Shown piece after piece: positions 1-10,631 of a DNA stretch of 64,000 nt. Source of the DNA: Meridianimarinicoccus roseus (GTDB lineage Bacteria; Pseudomonadota; Alphaproteobacteria; Rhodobacterales; Rhodobacteraceae); the NCBI RefSeq assembly GCF_003172915.1, contig NZ_QGKU01000031.1, positions 104,170 through 168,169 of the forward strand, read 5' to 3'. The translations under genes and the position numbers were made by a program. The notes beneath the pieces are model-generated. The model did no database searches. It saw only the letters and a list, made by a program, of their open reading frames with translations, and was not told the origin of the DNA. Each line of letters starts with the position of its first letter. Positions within the stretch are counted from its first letter, which is position 1.

Positions 1-1054
1 TCGCCGCCAGCGCGACGGACCGCAGCGTCAGCGCCCGCCGGTCCAGCATCACGGCGACCAGCATTACCGCCGCCATGATGAAAGCGCGCTGCGTGCTGAC
101 ATTGCCGCCCGACAGCGCGAGATACACAGCCGAGGCCAGCAGCGCGAGCGCCGCGGCCCATTTCTTGGCCGGCACCCGCAACGCAAGGCGCGGCACCAGC
201 GCGATTCCGGCGCGCAGCGCGGTGAAGATGAAGCCCGTCAGAAGCCCCACGTGCAGACCCGAGATCGCCAGCAGGTGGGCGAGGTTGGTATCGCGCATGG
301 CATCCAGCGTCTCGCGGCTCAGCCCGGCACGGTCCCCCGTCGTCACCGCGGCGGCGAAGGCCCCCACCTGCCCCGGCAGCGCCGCCTGGACCGCCGCCGA
401 CAGGCGCAGGCGGAACCGGTTCAGCGCGGCCAGCGGCTCAGCACGCGCGGGCGGCGCAAGCAGTACCAGCGGCGTTCGGGTGTAGCCTACGGCGCCGATC
501 CGGTCGAACCAAGCCATGCGCTGGAAGTCGAAGCCATGCGGCTCGACGGGACCGGGCGGCGGGGTGAGATGCCCGGTCACGGCGACGGTCTGGCCCGGCA
601 AAGGGTCAGCGAAGATTTGCGCGCCATGCAGCGATACACGCACACGCGCGGGCGTGCGGTCCGGGGCGACGCGCAGCAGGATCACGCGGTCCAGTGTCAC
701 GCGCGGCTTGTCGCTGATCGACCGGTCCACCGCGACCACGCGGCCTTCGATCGGCCCGTAATAACGATATTCAAGCACCGGCGCGGCAACCAGATGCGCG
801 CGCAGCCCCGCCAGCGTGAAGCCTGCGGCGACCAGCGCGAGCCCGAGTGCCGCCGGGCCCACCGTTTCGGGAAGGCGGCGCGCGCCGACGAAGGCCGACA
901 GCGCGACCCCTAGGACGAGCGCGAAAGTGGCCGGACCGGGTTCCCAGCGCAGCGCGAAGAACAGCCCGATCCCCGTGCCCAGGCACACGGGCACCCAGGG
1001 CAGCAGGTGCCCGCGCTGAAGCCCGATCAGGTGGCGAAGCGCGTCTGACATCAT
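1..1054 (-). CDS. comEC: ComEC/Rec2 competence protein, N-terminal part (runs off window)
   Basis: N-terminal about 351 residues of an inner-membrane ComEC/Rec2-type DNA-uptake channel; the reading frame is still open at base 1, so the C-terminal metallo-beta-lactamase-like part would lie outside. The protein starts with hydrophobic segments, then an OB-like DUF4131 stretch (EGRVVAVDRS near residue 100), and reaches the family hallmark HLLAISGLHVGLL near residues 259-271, followed by further hydrophobic segments. Tandem ATG codons at 1054 and 1051 could both serve as start. It is divergent from gltX across 153 bp. In natural transformation ComEC moves single-stranded DNA into the cytoplasm; in R. 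capsulatus it is also needed by recipients of gene transfer agent DNA, which is relevant given the GTA cluster further on. The identification is firm, the start less so. Confidence 0.88.
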   Translation of the reverse strand, partial: MMSDALRHLIGLQRGHLLPWVPVCLGTGIGLFFALRWEPGPATFALVLGVALSAFVGARRLPETVGPAALGLALVAAGFTLAGLRAHLVAAPVLEYRYYGPIEGRVVAVDRSISDKPRVTLDRVILLRVAPDRTPARVRVSLHGAQIFADPLPGQTVAVTGHLTPPPGPVEPHGFDFQRMAWFDRIGAVGYTRTPLVLLAPPARAEPLAALNRFRLRLSAAVQAALPGQVGAFAAAVTTGDRAGLSRETLDAMRDTNLAHLLAISGLHVGLLTGFIFTALRAGIALVPRLALRVPAKKWAAALALLASAVYLALSGGNVSTQRAFIMAAVMLVAVMLDRRALTLRSVALAA

Positions 1055-1207
1055 GGCGGCATGGATTTCCCGGGCACGGCGGCCTGCCGATCCTGCGCAA
1101 GCAAGGTTGCCAAAGCGTTAACCCTGCTTCACCCACCGGGGCCGGGCGCACCGCTTTACCCTGCCCGCGCGGGACAGTAAGCAACCGCCAACAACAGGAG
1201 CCGTCCC

Positions 1208-2611
1208 ATGACAGACCACCAGGTCGTGACTCGTTTCGCCCCCTCGCCCACGGGATTTCTGCATATCGGCGGGGCCCGAACCGCGCTGTTCAACTGGCTT
1301 TACGCCCGCGGGCGGGGCGGCCGTTTCCTGCTGCGGATCGAGGACACCGATCGCGCCCGTTCCACCCCCGAGGCCACGCAGGCGATCCGCGACGGGCTGG
1401 CATGGCTCGGGCTCGACCATGATGGCGACGCCGTGAGCCAAGCGGACCGCGCACCGCGCCATGCCGAGATCGCGCACCAGATGCTGGCCGCCGGCACCGC
1501 TTTCAAATGCTTCGCCACGCAGGAGGAGATCGCCGCATTTCGGGAGGCCGCCAAAGCGGAGGGCCGTTCCAGCCTGTACCGGTCGCCCTGGCGCGACGCC
1601 GACCCCGCCGACCATCCGGATGCGCCCTTCGTCGTGCGCCTCAAGGCACCGATTGAAGGAGAGACCGTGATCGCCGACCGTGTTCAGGGCGACGTGACCA
1701 TGCGCAACGACCAGTTGGATGACATGGTGATCCTGCGGTCCGACGGCACGCCGACGTACATGCTGGCGGTCGTCGTGGACGATCACGACATGGGCGTGAC
1801 CCATGTGATCCGGGGGGACGATCACCTCGTCAACGCCGCGCGGCAGATGCTGGTTTACCGGGCGATGGGATGGGACGTGCCGGTCTGGGCGCATATCCCG
1901 CTGATCCACGGCCCCGACGGCAAGAAGCTGTCCAAGCGGCACGGCGCGCTCGGTGTGGAGGAATACCGGGCGATGGGCTACCCGGTGGAGGGACTGCGCA
2001 ACTACCTGACACGGCTCGGCTGGAGCCACGGCGACGACGAGGTGTTCACAACCGAGCAGGCGCTGGAGTGGTTCGACCTCGACGGGATCGGGAAAGCTCC
2101 GGCTCGCTTCGACTTCAAGAAGCTGGAGAATGTGTCGGGACAGCATATCGCCATGGCGGAGGATGCTGCGCTGCTGCATGAGATTGAAGGTTTCCTGGCC
2201 GCAACCGGCGCACCGGACCTGACGCCGGCGCAGCGAAGCGGGCTGACCGATGCGCTCTATTGCCTCAAGGACCGGGCGAAGACAATTCCGCAACTCCTTG
2301 AAAAAGGTCACTTCGTTCTGGCTTCACGGCCGCTGGAACCCGACGACGCCGCGCGGAAGGCACTGGATTCTGTATCCCGTGGTATACTGCGCGAATTGAC
2401 GCCGCACCTGCAAACTGCTAACTGGCAGCGGAACGATTTGGAGGAGGCGGTCGGAGCCGTCGCGGAGGCGCACGACACCAAGCTTGGCAAGCTCGCCGGC
2501 CCGCTGAGGGCGGCGCTTGCAGGCCGGTCGGTATCTCCAAGTGTATTCGACATGATGCTCGTCATCGGCCGGGAGGAGACTCTGGCCAGGCTGGCGGATG
2601 CGACGGAATGA
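1208..2611 (+). CDS. gltX: Glutamate--tRNA ligase
   Basis: Class I aminoacyl-tRNA synthetase charging tRNA-Glu (in alphaproteobacteria some copies also misacylate tRNA-Gln for the GatCAB route). The HIGH-type signature HIGG lies at residues 19-22 after FAPSPTG, and the second signature KLSKR lies near residue 240. The length of 467 aa is normal for bacterial GltX. A good Shine-Dalgarno (AGGAG) precedes the ATG. Many Rhodobacterales carry two gltX paralogues; which one this is cannot be decided from this window alone. Confidence 0.97.
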   Translation: MTDHQVVTRFAPSPTGFLHIGGARTALFNWLYARGRGGRFLLRIEDTDRARSTPEATQAIRDGLAWLGLDHDGDAVSQADRAPRHAEIAHQMLAAGTAFKCFATQEEIAAFREAAKAEGRSSLYRSPWRDADPADHPDAPFVVRLKAPIEGETVIADRVQGDVTMRNDQLDDMVILRSDGTPTYMLAVVVDDHDMGVTHVIRGDDHLVNAARQMLVYRAMGWDVPVWAHIPLIHGPDGKKLSKRHGALGVEEYRAMGYPVEGLRNYLTRLGWSHGDDEVFTTEQALEWFDLDGIGKAPARFDFKKLENVSGQHIAMAEDAALLHEIEGFLAATGAPDLTPAQRSGLTDALYCLKDRAKTIPQLLEKGHFVLASRPLEPDDAARKALDSVSRGILRELTPHLQTANWQRNDLEEAVGAVAEAHDTKLGKLAGPLRAALAGRSVSPSVFDMMLVIGREETLARLADATE

Positions 2612-2629
2612 GGCCGGCCCCTACCGGCC
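2612..2629 (+). terminator. GC-rich hairpin after gltX
   Basis: GGCCGG/CCGGCC stem with a 6-nt loop starting right after the gltX stop. No T-tract follows, so it is only a possible transcript end or 3' stabiliser. Confidence 0.3.
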
Positions 2630-2696
2630 TGTTCCATTGACACGGAAGCGCGACACGGCAAGCTGCGGCTCACCGTGCGTCAGATGAGGGACAACG

Positions 2697-3998
2697 ATGA
2701 ACAAGGCCGATACACCGAAGACAGCGACACTGACCTACGGGGACAAGACGCTTGAACTGCCTGTCCATTCGCCGACCATCGGGCCGGATGCGATCGACAT
2801 CACGAAACTGTACGCGCAGGGCGACATCTTCACCTACGACCCCGGCTTCACCTCGACCGCGGCGTGCCGTTCTACGATCACCTTCATCGACGGCGACAAG
2901 GGTGAATTGCTGCACCGCGGCTACCCGATCGACCAACTGGCCGAGAAGTCCCACTATCTCGAAGTGTGCTACCTGCTGCTGTACGGCGAATTGCCGACCG
3001 GCACCCAGCTTGAGGATTTCGAACGCCGTGTGACGCAGCACACCATGCTGCACGAACAGATGCGCGGCTTCTTCTCGGGCTTCCGGCGCGATGCGCACCC
3101 GATGGCGATCATGGTGGGCGTGGTCGGCGCGATGTCGGCCTTCTATCATGACAGCACCGATATTTCGGACCCGTGGCAGCGCGAGGTCGCCTCGATCCGC
3201 CTGATCGCCAAGATGCCGACCATCGCCGCCTGGGCGTTCAAGTATTCGCAGGGCCAGCCCTTCGTCTACCCGCTCAACCAGCTCGACTACGCGTCCAACT
3301 TCCTGAACATGTGCTTCAGCGTGCCGGCCGAGGAATACGAGATCAACCCGATCCTGTCGCGCGCCATGGACCGGATCTTCACGCTGCACGCGGACCACGA
3401 ACAGAATGCCTCCACCTCGACGGTGCGGCTGGCATCGTCCTCGGGTGCGAACCCCTTCGCCTGCATCGCAGCCGGCATCGCCTGCCTCTGGGGTCCGGCG
3501 CATGGCGGCGCGAACCAGGCTTGCCTCGAGATGCTCAAGGAAATCGGCACGCCCGACAAGATCCCCGAGTATATCGCCCGCGCCAAGGACAAGAACGATC
3601 CGTTCCGCCTGATGGGCTTCGGACACCGCGTCTACAAGAACTTCGACCCGCGCGCGACGGTGATGAAGCAGTCCGCCGACGAGGTGCTGGAGTTGCTGGG
3701 GGTGGAGAACAATCCGGTGCTCCAGGTCGCCAAGGAGCTTGAGGCCGCAGCGCTGGCAGATCCGTATTTCGCCGACAAGAAGCTCTTCCCGAACGTCGAC
3801 TTCTATTCGGGCATCATCCTTGAAGCGATGGGCTTCCCTACCTCGATGTTCACGCCGATCTTCGCGGTCTCGCGGACCGTCGGCTGGATCTCGCAGTGGA
3901 AGGAAATGCTGACCGACAGCGAGCAGAAGATCGGGCGCCCGCGTCAGCTCTACATGGGTGCCACGCTGCGCGACTACGTCGACGTCGAAAGCCGCTGA
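2697..3998 (+). CDS. gltA: Type II citrate synthase
   Basis: Condenses acetyl-CoA with oxaloacetate to citrate, the entry step of the TCA cycle. The protein has 433 aa, the size of the hexameric NADH-sensitive type of Gram-negative bacteria. Catalytic-type residues are in place: His in GPAHGGANQ near 269, His in [13 protein letters not shown] near 310 and Asp in NVDFYSG near 368 (matching E. coli His264, His305 and Asp362). The start is supported by GAGGG about 8 nt upstream. A strong terminator follows directly, so gltA is probably a single-gene unit. Confidence 0.98.
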   Translation: MNKADTPKTATLTYGDKTLELPVHSPTIGPDAIDITKLYAQGDIFTYDPGFTSTAACRSTITFIDGDKGELLHRGYPIDQLAEKSHYLEVCYLLLYGELPTGTQLEDFERRVTQHTMLHEQMRGFFSGFRRDAHPMAIMVGVVGAMSAFYHDSTDISDPWQREVASIRLIAKMPTIAAWAFKYSQGQPFVYPLNQLDYASNFLNMCFSVPAEEYEINPILSRAMDRIFTLHADHEQNASTSTVRLASSSGANPFACIAAGIACLWGPAHGGANQACLEMLKEIGTPDKIPEYIARAKDKNDPFRLMGFGHRVYKNFDPRATVMKQSADEVLELLGVENNPVLQVAKELEAAALADPYFADKKLFPNVDFYSGIILEAMGFPTSMFTPIFAVSRTVGWISQWKEMLTDSEQKIGRPRQLYMGATLRDYVDVESR

Positions 3999-4020
3999 TC
4001 CCGGCCCGCCACCGCCAATT

Positions 4021-4049
4021 GCCCCCGGCGCTGCGCCGGGGGCTTTTTT
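4021..4049 (+). terminator. Intrinsic terminator of gltA
   Basis: Perfect 9-bp stem GCCCCCGGC/GCCGGGGGC with a 5-nt loop, followed by six T residues, 23 bp after the gltA stop codon. Confidence 0.9.
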
Positions 4050-4139
4050 GCATCTGCCTGCCCGACTTGCCGCGCCCTGCCCGCGCGCCTATACGCCGGG
4101 GCAGCTTTTCCATCCCGTCAGAACGCAAAGGCCTGCCGC

Positions 4140-5447
<1,308 letters not shown>

Positions 5448-5522
5448 CGTCGCACTTGCCCGATAGCGAGGCTGTGCTACCCTTTCTCTACTTTACCATA
5501 ACGAGAGAAAAGGGAGACTGAG

Positions 5523-5681
5523 ATGAACGCCAAGATCATTCTTACGGCCGTCGTTCTGGCCGCCTCGCCGGGAATCGCCCTGGCCTCGTGCAGCTGGGGC
5601 AAATCGCAGGCCGCATCCTGCGCCGCGGGTTCCGTCTGGGACAGCGAAAGCCAGCGCTGCGTGGTGCAAAGCACCAGCTGA
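5523..5681 (+). CDS. Small secreted cysteine-containing protein
   Basis: A 52-aa protein preceded by a good AGGGAG ribosome binding site. Residues 1-21 form a clear Sec signal peptide ending IALA, with predicted cleavage before SCSWG. The mature part of about 30 residues has three Cys residues (CSWGK, SCAAGSVWD, RCVV) and so could hold one disulfide in the periplasm. It is followed by a strong terminator, so it is a self-contained transcription unit or a purB tail. No function can be assigned. The signal peptide, ribosome binding site and terminator together make a real gene likely despite its size. Confidence 0.75.
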   Translation: MNAKIILTAVVLAASPGIALASCSWGKSQAASCAAGSVWDSESQRCVVQSTS

Positions 5682-5706
5682 CCTGCCAGCCTGGTATGGC
5701 CGGTTG

Positions 5707-5733
5707 CACCCCGTTCGGCGAACGGGGTGTTTT
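5707..5733 (+). terminator. Intrinsic terminator
   Basis: Perfect 10-bp stem CACCCCGTTC/GAACGGGGTG with a 3-nt loop and TTTT, 25 bp after the small secreted-protein gene. Confidence 0.88.
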
Positions 5734-5800
5734 CATATGTGGGGTAACGACGGGTTAAACCGACTCGGTCCAGTGTCGGCACATCAGCAGAACGCGGAGA

Positions 5801-6859
5801 GTGCCTTTGACCCAGTCCCCCAGTAGTCAGGCGGCGGCCATGCCGTCCGCCTCCATGCCACGGCGGCCCGCCCTGAGCCGCAGGCAGAAGGCCGCCATCA
5901 TCGTGCGCCTGATGCTCAAGGAAGGCGCGAACCTGAAGCTCGACGCGCTGCCCGAAGCGATGCAGATCGAACTGACCCATGAAATGGGGGCCATCCGCAC
6001 CATCGACCGCGACACGTTGCACAGCGTGATCGAAGAATTCATGGCCGACGTGAATGATCTGGGCGTCGCCTTCCCCGGCGGTCTGGAAGGCGCGCTCGAA
6101 GTGCTTGACGGCGCTCTCAGTGCCGCGAACCTGCGGCGCATCCGGCGTGAAACCGGCGTCGTGGTGGCCGGTGATCCATGGGAAATGATCAACCGCCTGC
6201 CGGTGGAGGATCTGGCCGCGATCGTCCAGCGAGAAAGTACGGAAATAGCGGCGGTGATCCTGTCGAAGCTTCCGGTCGCGACCTCGGCGCTGCTGCTGGG
6301 CCAGGTGCCCGCCGATATTGCCCGGCGCATCACCTACGCCGTGTCCCATACCGAAATGATCGACCCGGAAACCGTTCGCACGATCGGCCATGCCATTGCC
6401 TCGCAAGTCGCCGAAGAAAGCCCCCGCGCCTTCGACGACGCTCCGGTGAACCGGATCGGCGCGATCCTGAACTCCTCGCGATCCGAAACGCGGGAAGGCG
6501 TGCTCGTGTCGCTGGAAGAACAGGATGCCGAACTCAGCGCGAAGGTGCGCAAGACGATCTTCACTTTCGCCAACGTTTCGCAGCGGGTGGAAGCACGCGA
6601 CATCCCCAAGGTCACACGGGCTGTGGACCAGGCAACGCTCATCACCGCGCTCGCCTCCGCCGATGAAACCGACGGCGACGCGGCGGACTTCATCCTGAAC
6701 AACATGTCCCAGCGTATGGCGGCGCAATTGCGCGAGGATATGGGCGAGCGCGGCAAGGTCAAACCCACGGAAGCGGACGAGGCCAAAGCACGCGTCATCG
6801 CCGCGATCCGCGACCTGGAACAGGCAGGCGAACTCAGCCTGATCGACCCGGAAGAATAA
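5801..6859 (+). CDS. fliG: Flagellar motor switch protein FliG
   Basis: 352-aa FliG-type rotor protein (C-ring, cytoplasmic face of the flagellar basal body). It shows the N-terminal, middle and C-terminal armadillo-like regions in the usual order, including the LSKLPV...LLGQVPADIARRI middle segment and a charged C-terminal torque-helix stretch near DIPKVTRAVD. The start chosen is GTG at 5801; ATG at 5839 is an alternative because GGAG abuts the GTG too closely. It sits alone among housekeeping genes with no other flagellar gene in view. It could be a second FliG-like paralogue rather than the fla-cluster copy. Confidence 0.88.
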   Translation: MPLTQSPSSQAAAMPSASMPRRPALSRRQKAAIIVRLMLKEGANLKLDALPEAMQIELTHEMGAIRTIDRDTLHSVIEEFMADVNDLGVAFPGGLEGALEVLDGALSAANLRRIRRETGVVVAGDPWEMINRLPVEDLAAIVQRESTEIAAVILSKLPVATSALLLGQVPADIARRITYAVSHTEMIDPETVRTIGHAIASQVAEESPRAFDDAPVNRIGAILNSSRSETREGVLVSLEEQDAELSAKVRKTIFTFANVSQRVEARDIPKVTRAVDQATLITALASADETDGDAADFILNNMSQRMAAQLREDMGERGKVKPTEADEAKARVIAAIRDLEQAGELSLIDPEE

Positions 6860-7267
6860 GACCCGACGCACCCGGAAATGCGCGAAACGCGTGCGGGCAC
6901 TTGTCCCGCACGCGATCATCGCGCCGTCCGGCGGCGAACCAAGTCGCCCGATCCGACACGTTCCGTCAACCGGTTGCAGCGCCCGCCCCGCCTCGAACCG
7001 ACAATTTTTAATCCGGGCTATGGTGTCCGACCTCGAGTCGCGCTGCAAACCGCAATTTTCTCTGTCAGAACCGGACCGCGCCAACTTAGCAGGGATGCGG
7101 TACGCCGCGGACGTAGCATCGCGGCACAATCCGGCAGGCGTACGATCCTTTTGGATAGCCGCACTGTTCCTAAGCCATTTTATCAATTCTTTATATCGGG
7201 TTAACTCGCATGCGTCGTCCTGTAGACGTAGTTCCAGACACCAACGTCAAATACAAGGATAGCCACC
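6860..7267 (+). other. 408-bp intergenic region
   Basis: No supportable gene. It contains a perfect inverted repeat GCGTGCGGG/CCCGCACGC (6889-6897 and 6905-6913, 7-nt loop) without a T-tract, which may end or stabilise the fliG transcript. The last 200 bp are more AT-rich and probably hold the promoter of the VPLPA-CTERM-like gene, but no clear -35/-10 pair stands out. Confidence 0.5.
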
Positions 7268-7909
7268 ATGACTTTTGCCAGCCTCACCGCCCGCCTGACC
7301 AAGACCGCCGCCGCCGCGCTGGTCGCCCTGACCGCATTTGCGCCCGCGCTGCACGCTGCCCCGTACAGCTTCACCATCAGCGGTACCGGAGCGGGAGAGT
7401 TGGGGAACAACAGCTTCAAGGACACGGCCTTCTTGATCGAGCTGTTCGGGGACGATGCCAAATTCACCAAGACCGACTCCACGCAGATATTCGATCCGCT
7501 CGAAAAGGCGCAGGTGACAATCGGCAAACTCGGCACCGCCGTGTTCCAGATCGACACCCGTCTTGGATACAACACGAGGAACAATGCTGTGTTCTTCAGC
7601 CGCGCCCAGTCCAGCGGTAGCAGCGACCTGTTCGACTTCTACGTCAAAGCTGACAGTTCCTTCGTGCTGACCGACGCGTTTACCGACCTGGCTGGACAAA
7701 ATGTCTTTGCACTGAACCAGTTCAACCTGATCGCCACGAGCCTCGGCGCACTCAGCTTCAGCCAGGCCGACGGCGTCCTCTTCGGGTCCGATGGTGGCAA
7801 GCCGGCCACGGCCCCGCTGCCCAGTGCCGTGCCGCTGCCGATGTCGGGTCTTCTCCTGTTGGGCGGCCTCGCAGCACCCGTCGCGCTCCGCCTGCGCCGC
7901 AAGGCCTGA
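7268..7909 (+). CDS. VPLPA-CTERM-like sorted surface protein
   Basis: 213-aa exported protein. Residues 1-30 are a Sec signal peptide ending ALHA. The middle is a beta-rich, low-Cys domain typical of PEP-CTERM-class proteins. The C-terminus has the tripartite sorting tail: motif VPLPMSG, a short hydrophobic span LLLLGGLAAPVAL and a basic end RLRRKA. The usual motif in Rhodobacterales is VPLPA, handled by the exosortase XrtD; here the fifth residue is Met rather than Ala. An AAGGAT ribosome binding site precedes the start. Such proteins are exported, cut by an exosortase and often linked to exopolysaccharide or biofilm matrix. No exosortase is encoded in this window. Confidence 0.8.
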   Translation: MTFASLTARLTKTAAAALVALTAFAPALHAAPYSFTISGTGAGELGNNSFKDTAFLIELFGDDAKFTKTDSTQIFDPLEKAQVTIGKLGTAVFQIDTRLGYNTRNNAVFFSRAQSSGSSDLFDFYVKADSSFVLTDAFTDLAGQNVFALNQFNLIATSLGALSFSQADGVLFGSDGGKPATAPLPSAVPLPMSGLLLLGGLAAPVALRLRRKA

Positions 7910-7955
7910 AGGCTGTTCCCGCCTGTCGCCGGACAGGGAGGCAAGACAGCGACCC

Positions 7956-7982
7956 GGGCCGCCCGCATCAATGGGGCGGCCC
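7956..7982. terminator. Hairpin between convergent genes
   Basis: Perfect 9-bp stem GGGCCGCCC/GGGCGGCCC with a 9-nt loop between the ends of the sorted protein gene and convergent anmK. No T-tract on either strand; possibly a bidirectional transcript end. Confidence 0.35.
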
Positions 7983-7989
7983 GATGCAT

Positions 7990-9102
7990 TCACGTCGGGC
8001 AGCTGACCCGGCCGCCGGTTAACGGGGTCGCAACGCCAGTGGTGCAGGGTCCGGACAAAGGCAACCCGCGCGCTGCCCGCACCGCGAGAAAGGCGAAGGC
8101 CTGTGCCTCCAGCAGATCCCCGTCTAGGCCGACATCCTCCACAGGAATCACAGGGCAAACCAGTTCGGCCGACAGCCGCGCCATGATGTGGCGGTTGCGA
8201 CGCCCGCCGCCGGTGACCAGCACCCTTCCGGCCGGACGCGGGCACCAAGCCAGCCCTCGCACCACGCCCTGAACAGCCGCTTCGGCCAGCGTCGCGGCGG
8301 CGTCGGCATCCGGCAACCCGGTCACCGCCGCGACAAGCTGTGCGAACGCGTCACGGTCGAGGCTCTTGGGCGGCGGCGCCGCGAAGAATGGCAGCCCGAG
8401 AAAGGTGTGCAGCACTTCGCGCGACGGCATGCCGGACGCCGCCAGCGCGCCGTCCCGGTCCATTGCCTGACCGAAGCGTGCGCGCATCATGTCGTTCAGC
8501 GGCGCGTTCGCGGGCCCGGTGTCGAAGGCCAGCATCGCGCCAGGCGCAAAGGGGCCGTCACAGGCAGGATCGAGCCAGGTCAGGTTTCCGACCCCACCGA
8601 GGTTTAGGAACACCACCGGCCCGCGCGCCCCGACATGGCCTGCCAGCGCGAAGTGGAACGCGGGCGCCAGCGGCGCACCCTGCCCGCCCGCAGCTACGTC
8701 GGCGCTGCGAAAATCCCAGACCACGGGCCGCCCCAGCGCCGCCGCAAGCGCGGCCCCGTCCCCGGCCTGATGCGTGCCGCGACCCCCGGGATCGTGGGCC
8801 AGCGTCTGACCGTGAAAGCCGATCAGCGCCCCGGGCAGATCGGCCAGGAGGTCACGATGCGCGTCCTGCACCACTTCGGCCGCGGCGGCTACGCCGGGCG
8901 CGCCGGGCCAGAGGCCAAGCGCGCCGTGCAGCACCCCCCGCTCGTTGTCCGAATAGGCGCGGTAGGCGCCGGGACCGAAGTCCAGCACGCGTTCGCCATC
9001 GGTCAGGATCGCGGCGGCATCGACGCCGTCCAGCGACGTGCCCGACATCGTGCCGAGCGCCCAGACCGGGCCGCTGTCGTCCAACAACGCCTTTCCCTTC
9101 AT
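7990..9102 (-). CDS. anmK: Anhydro-N-acetylmuramic acid kinase
   Basis: Phosphorylates 1,6-anhydro-MurNAc released during peptidoglycan turnover with concurrent ring opening, giving MurNAc-6-P for cell-wall recycling. The N-terminal signature [14 protein letters not shown] near residue 17 is the family hallmark. HGQTL, the [11 protein letters not shown] phosphate-binding loop and LVTGGGRRN follow in family order. The length of 370 aa is normal. It is divergent from tyrS across about 50 bp, an arrangement common in Rhodobacterales. Confidence 0.95.
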   Translation of the reverse strand: MKGKALLDDSGPVWALGTMSGTSLDGVDAAAILTDGERVLDFGPGAYRAYSDNERGVLHGALGLWPGAPGVAAAAEVVQDAHRDLLADLPGALIGFHGQTLAHDPGGRGTHQAGDGAALAAALGRPVVWDFRSADVAAGGQGAPLAPAFHFALAGHVGARGPVVFLNLGGVGNLTWLDPACDGPFAPGAMLAFDTGPANAPLNDMMRARFGQAMDRDGALAASGMPSREVLHTFLGLPFFAAPPPKSLDRDAFAQLVAAVTGLPDADAAATLAEAAVQGVVRGLAWCPRPAGRVLVTGGGRRNRHIMARLSAELVCPVIPVEDVGLDGDLLEAQAFAFLAVRAARGLPLSGPCTTGVATPLTGGRVSCPT

Positions 9103-9152
9103 TCGCGATCCTCCTATAAGCGCCGCACGCTTTCTGAATGGACCGATCGCCG

Positions 9153-10406
9153 ATGACCTTCCACCCGAAATCCGACTTCCTGAACGTGATGATGGAGCGC
9201 GGGTACCTTGCCGACTGCACCGACATGCAGGGTCTGGACGCCGCTTTGATGGACGGGATCGTGCCCTGCTATATCGGCTATGACGCGACCGCGGCCTCGC
9301 TGCATGTCGGGCATCTGCTGAACATCATGATGCTGCGCTGGCTGCAGAAGACCGGACACAAGCCAATCACGCTGATGGGCGGCGGCACCACCAAGGTGGG
9401 CGATCCGTCCTTCCGGTCCGACGAACGCCCTTTGCTGAAGCCCGAGCAGATCGACGCCAACATCGCCGGGATGAGCCGCGTCTTCGCGCGCTACCTCAGC
9501 TATGGTGAGGGTCCGACCGACGCGTTGATGCTGAACAACGCGGAATGGCTGGACGGTTTGAACTATCTCGAATTCCTGCGCGACATCGGACGGCATTTCA
9601 GCGTCAACCGGATGCTCAGCTTCGAAAGCGTAAAATCGCGCCTTGATCGCGAGCAATCGCTGAGCTTTCTCGAATTCAACTACATGATCCTGCAGGCCTA
9701 CGATTTCCTGGAACTGAACCGGCGCTATGGATGCCGTCTGCAGATGGGCGGGTCGGACCAATGGGGCAACATCGTGAACGGGATCGACCTGACCCGCCGC
9801 GTGCTCGATCACGAAATCTATGGGCTGACCTCGCCGCTTCTGACCACGTCGGACGGGCGCAAGATGGGCAAGTCGGCAAGCGGTGCCGTCTGGCTCGATG
9901 GTACGATGCTGTCGGCCTATGAATTCTGGCAGTTCTGGCGCAACACGACTGATGCCGATGTCGGGCGGTTCCTGAAGCTCTATACCGATCTGCCGGTCGC
10001 CGAATGCGATCGGATGGGTGGACTGCAGGGGGCCGAGATCAACGAGGCCAAGATCCAACTCGCCAACGAGGTGACCGCACTGCTGCACGGTCACGATGCC
10101 GCCGCGGCCGCGGCCGCGACCGCGCGCGAAGTGTTCGAGAAGGGCGGTGTGGGCGACGATCTTCCGACGCTCGCGCTGACCGGCGCAGAACTGGGCGACG
10201 GGATTTCCGTGGTGCAGTTGCTCGTCCGCTCGGGGCTGGCGAAGTCGGGCAAGGACGCCAAGCGCCTGATTGCCGAGAACGGCGCGCGGCTGGACGATGC
10301 GCCTCTGACCGATGCCGGGCTGGTGCTGGATGCCGCCGCACTGGCCAACCCGGTGAAGCTGAGCGCCGGTCGCAAGCGCCACGCGCTCGTCACGCTTCAG
10401 GGCTGA
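9153..10406 (+). CDS. tyrS: Tyrosine--tRNA ligase
   Basis: Class Ic aminoacyl-tRNA synthetase. The HIGH-type motif is HVGH in [13 protein letters not shown], and the KMSKS motif appears as KMGKSASG. An S4-type RNA-binding domain makes up the C-terminal part ([17 protein letters not shown]). An in-frame ATG at 9138 would add five residues (MDRSP); 9153 gives MTFHPKSDF, which matches the N-terminus I expect for relatives. Neither start has a clear Shine-Dalgarno. Confidence 0.96.
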   Translation: MTFHPKSDFLNVMMERGYLADCTDMQGLDAALMDGIVPCYIGYDATAASLHVGHLLNIMMLRWLQKTGHKPITLMGGGTTKVGDPSFRSDERPLLKPEQIDANIAGMSRVFARYLSYGEGPTDALMLNNAEWLDGLNYLEFLRDIGRHFSVNRMLSFESVKSRLDREQSLSFLEFNYMILQAYDFLELNRRYGCRLQMGGSDQWGNIVNGIDLTRRVLDHEIYGLTSPLLTTSDGRKMGKSASGAVWLDGTMLSAYEFWQFWRNTTDADVGRFLKLYTDLPVAECDRMGGLQGAEINEAKIQLANEVTALLHGHDAAAAAAATAREVFEKGGVGDDLPTLALTGAELGDGISVVQLLVRSGLAKSGKDAKRLIAENGARLDDAPLTDAGLVLDAAALANPVKLSAGRKRHALVTLQG

Positions 10407-10443
10407 CCGCATTGGGCCGCCCGCCCGGCGGCCCTTGAACGGC

Positions 10444-10602
10444 TCAGCCCCGAAACCGCCAAAGCCACTCCAGCACGCTCAGGACGCCGAACACCGGCAC
10501 CGACAGGAGGCAGGCCAGCCAGAAGGCACCGGCCCTTGTCGGCCTTGGCGGGGGGGCGTTGACACCCAGCACAGTGTTCGCGGCGCTTTTCATGCCCGCC
10601 AT
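10444..10602 (-). CDS. Small single-pass membrane protein
   Basis: 52-aa protein with one hydrophobic segment (FWLACLLSVPVFGVLSVLEW) near its C-terminus and a Pro-rich stretch before it. The start at 10602 is favoured by AAGG/AGGG upstream; a second in-frame ATG lies at 10593. Its role is unknown. It is convergent with tyrS and divergent from the following GNAT-like gene by only 29 bp. Confidence 0.55.
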   Translation of the reverse strand: MAGMKSAANTVLGVNAPPPRPTRAGAFWLACLLSVPVFGVLSVLEWLWRFRG

Positions 10603-10631
10603 TAACCCTGCCTTAGGTTTGCGAAGCGTTA

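Noticed and set aside
7956..7982. Confident terminator call for the hairpin between the sorted-protein gene and anmK
   Set aside because: Perfect stem but no T-tract on either strand; kept only as low-confidence feature.
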